Assembly: GCA_016762995.1 (NCBI GenBank)
Contig: JAESUT010000188.1
Location: 1-6,278 of the forward strand
Source: Gammaproteobacteria bacterium
GTDB lineage: Bacteria > Pseudomonadota > Gammaproteobacteria > Pseudomonadales > Pseudohongiellaceae
Reading direction: 5' to 3'
DNA length: 6,278 nucleotides
Part shown: one piece after another, positions 6,062 to 6,278 of the stretch
Layout: each line of letters starts with the position of its first letter
Position numbering within the stretch: the first letter of the stretch is position 1
The notes under the pieces: generated by a model
Databases searched by the model: none
The model's input: the letters and a program-made list of their open reading frames with translations, nothing else
What the model was told of the DNA's origin: nothing
Program-made: the position numbers and the translations under genes

Positions 6062-6278
6062 ATGACAGAGAATTCGATGGTAGTGACTTGTGAGCAGCTT
6101 GAGAAAACTTATTCTCAAGGGCCGCAGCTCGTGCAGGTATTGAAGGGTGTGAATTTGCAGGTCGGCCGCGGTGAGCGGATCGCGATTGTCGGTAGTTCTG
6201 GTTCCGGTAAAACCACCTTGCTCAATCTGTTGGGCGGGCTCGACCTGCCTACCAGCGGCAAGGTCACTATAGCGGGCA
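6062..6278 (+). CDS. lolD: Lipoprotein-releasing ABC transporter ATPase LolD (5' part)
   Basis: This is the cytoplasmic ATPase of LolCDE that powers lipoprotein release from the inner membrane. The first 72 codons are in the window and the rest lies beyond its end. Visible are the A-loop region (LEKTYSQG), the strand before the nucleotide site (GERIAIVG) and the Walker A motif GSSGSGKTT. LLNLLGGLDLPTSGKV follows, with the LLGGLD sequence typical of LolD. The Q-loop, signature and Walker B motifs are not reached. The start at 6062 is 9 bases after the lolC stop. An in-frame ATG at 6077, preceded by AGAG, would give a protein beginning MVVTCEQL, also compatible with the family. Immediate linkage to lolC supports the specific name over a generic ABC ATPase. 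Confidence 0.92.
   Translation, partial: MTENSMVVTCEQLEKTYSQGPQLVQVLKGVNLQVGRGERIAIVGSSGSGKTTLLNLLGGLDLPTSGKVTIAG

Overview
The window looks like gammaproteobacterial chromosome. The evidence is an RNase E with the Escherichia-type N-terminus (starting [10 protein letters not shown]) and the start of a lolC-lolD operon. I cannot name a genus. The only sign of mobile DNA is a small serine recombinase.

Layout: (1) Positions 1-2884, minus strand, are a single open frame with no stop. From 2884 down to about 476 it encodes RNase E: the S1/5'-sensor/DNase-like catalytic half, the Zn-link, a membrane-targeting amphipathic helix and a long Arg/Gln/Asn-rich then Ala/Pro-rich tail. From about 475 to the window edge the same frame becomes the C-terminal part of a polysaccharide-deacetylase-like protein. 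That segment starts just after the point where the family's second metal-binding motif should be. The join is the strangest object here. It is either a chimeric assembly or deletion junction, or a true in-frame fusion. (2) Positions 2885-3996 hold no convincing gene. The stretch carries the presumed long rne leader and several inverted repeats, including a start-proximal hairpin, a nested stem-loop and a GGGTCGGACCC palindrome. It ends with a good sigma-70-like promoter reading rightwards. (3) Positions 3997-4668, plus strand, encode a 223-residue serine recombinase. It has an intact Tyr6/Arg8/Ser10 motif, but the usual Asp-Arg-x-x-Arg active-site motif is changed to Glu-Arg-x-x-Ser. (4) Positions 4669-4813 hold a degenerate 19-base tandem repeat ending just upstream of the lolC ribosome binding site. 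(5) Positions 4814-6278, plus strand, hold lolC (complete) and lolD (5' part), which encode the permease and ATPase that release lipoproteins from the inner membrane to LolA.

RNase E (RNA turnover) and LolCD (lipoprotein export) are housekeeping functions. The recombinase and the repeat-rich non-coding DNA between them look like an accessory insertion or a rearranged junction. The expected divergent neighbour of rne in many gammaproteobacteria, rluC, is absent. I found no RNA gene, CRISPR array or complete insertion sequence. I could not run homology searches or folding programs, so family calls rest on motif recognition and hand translation.
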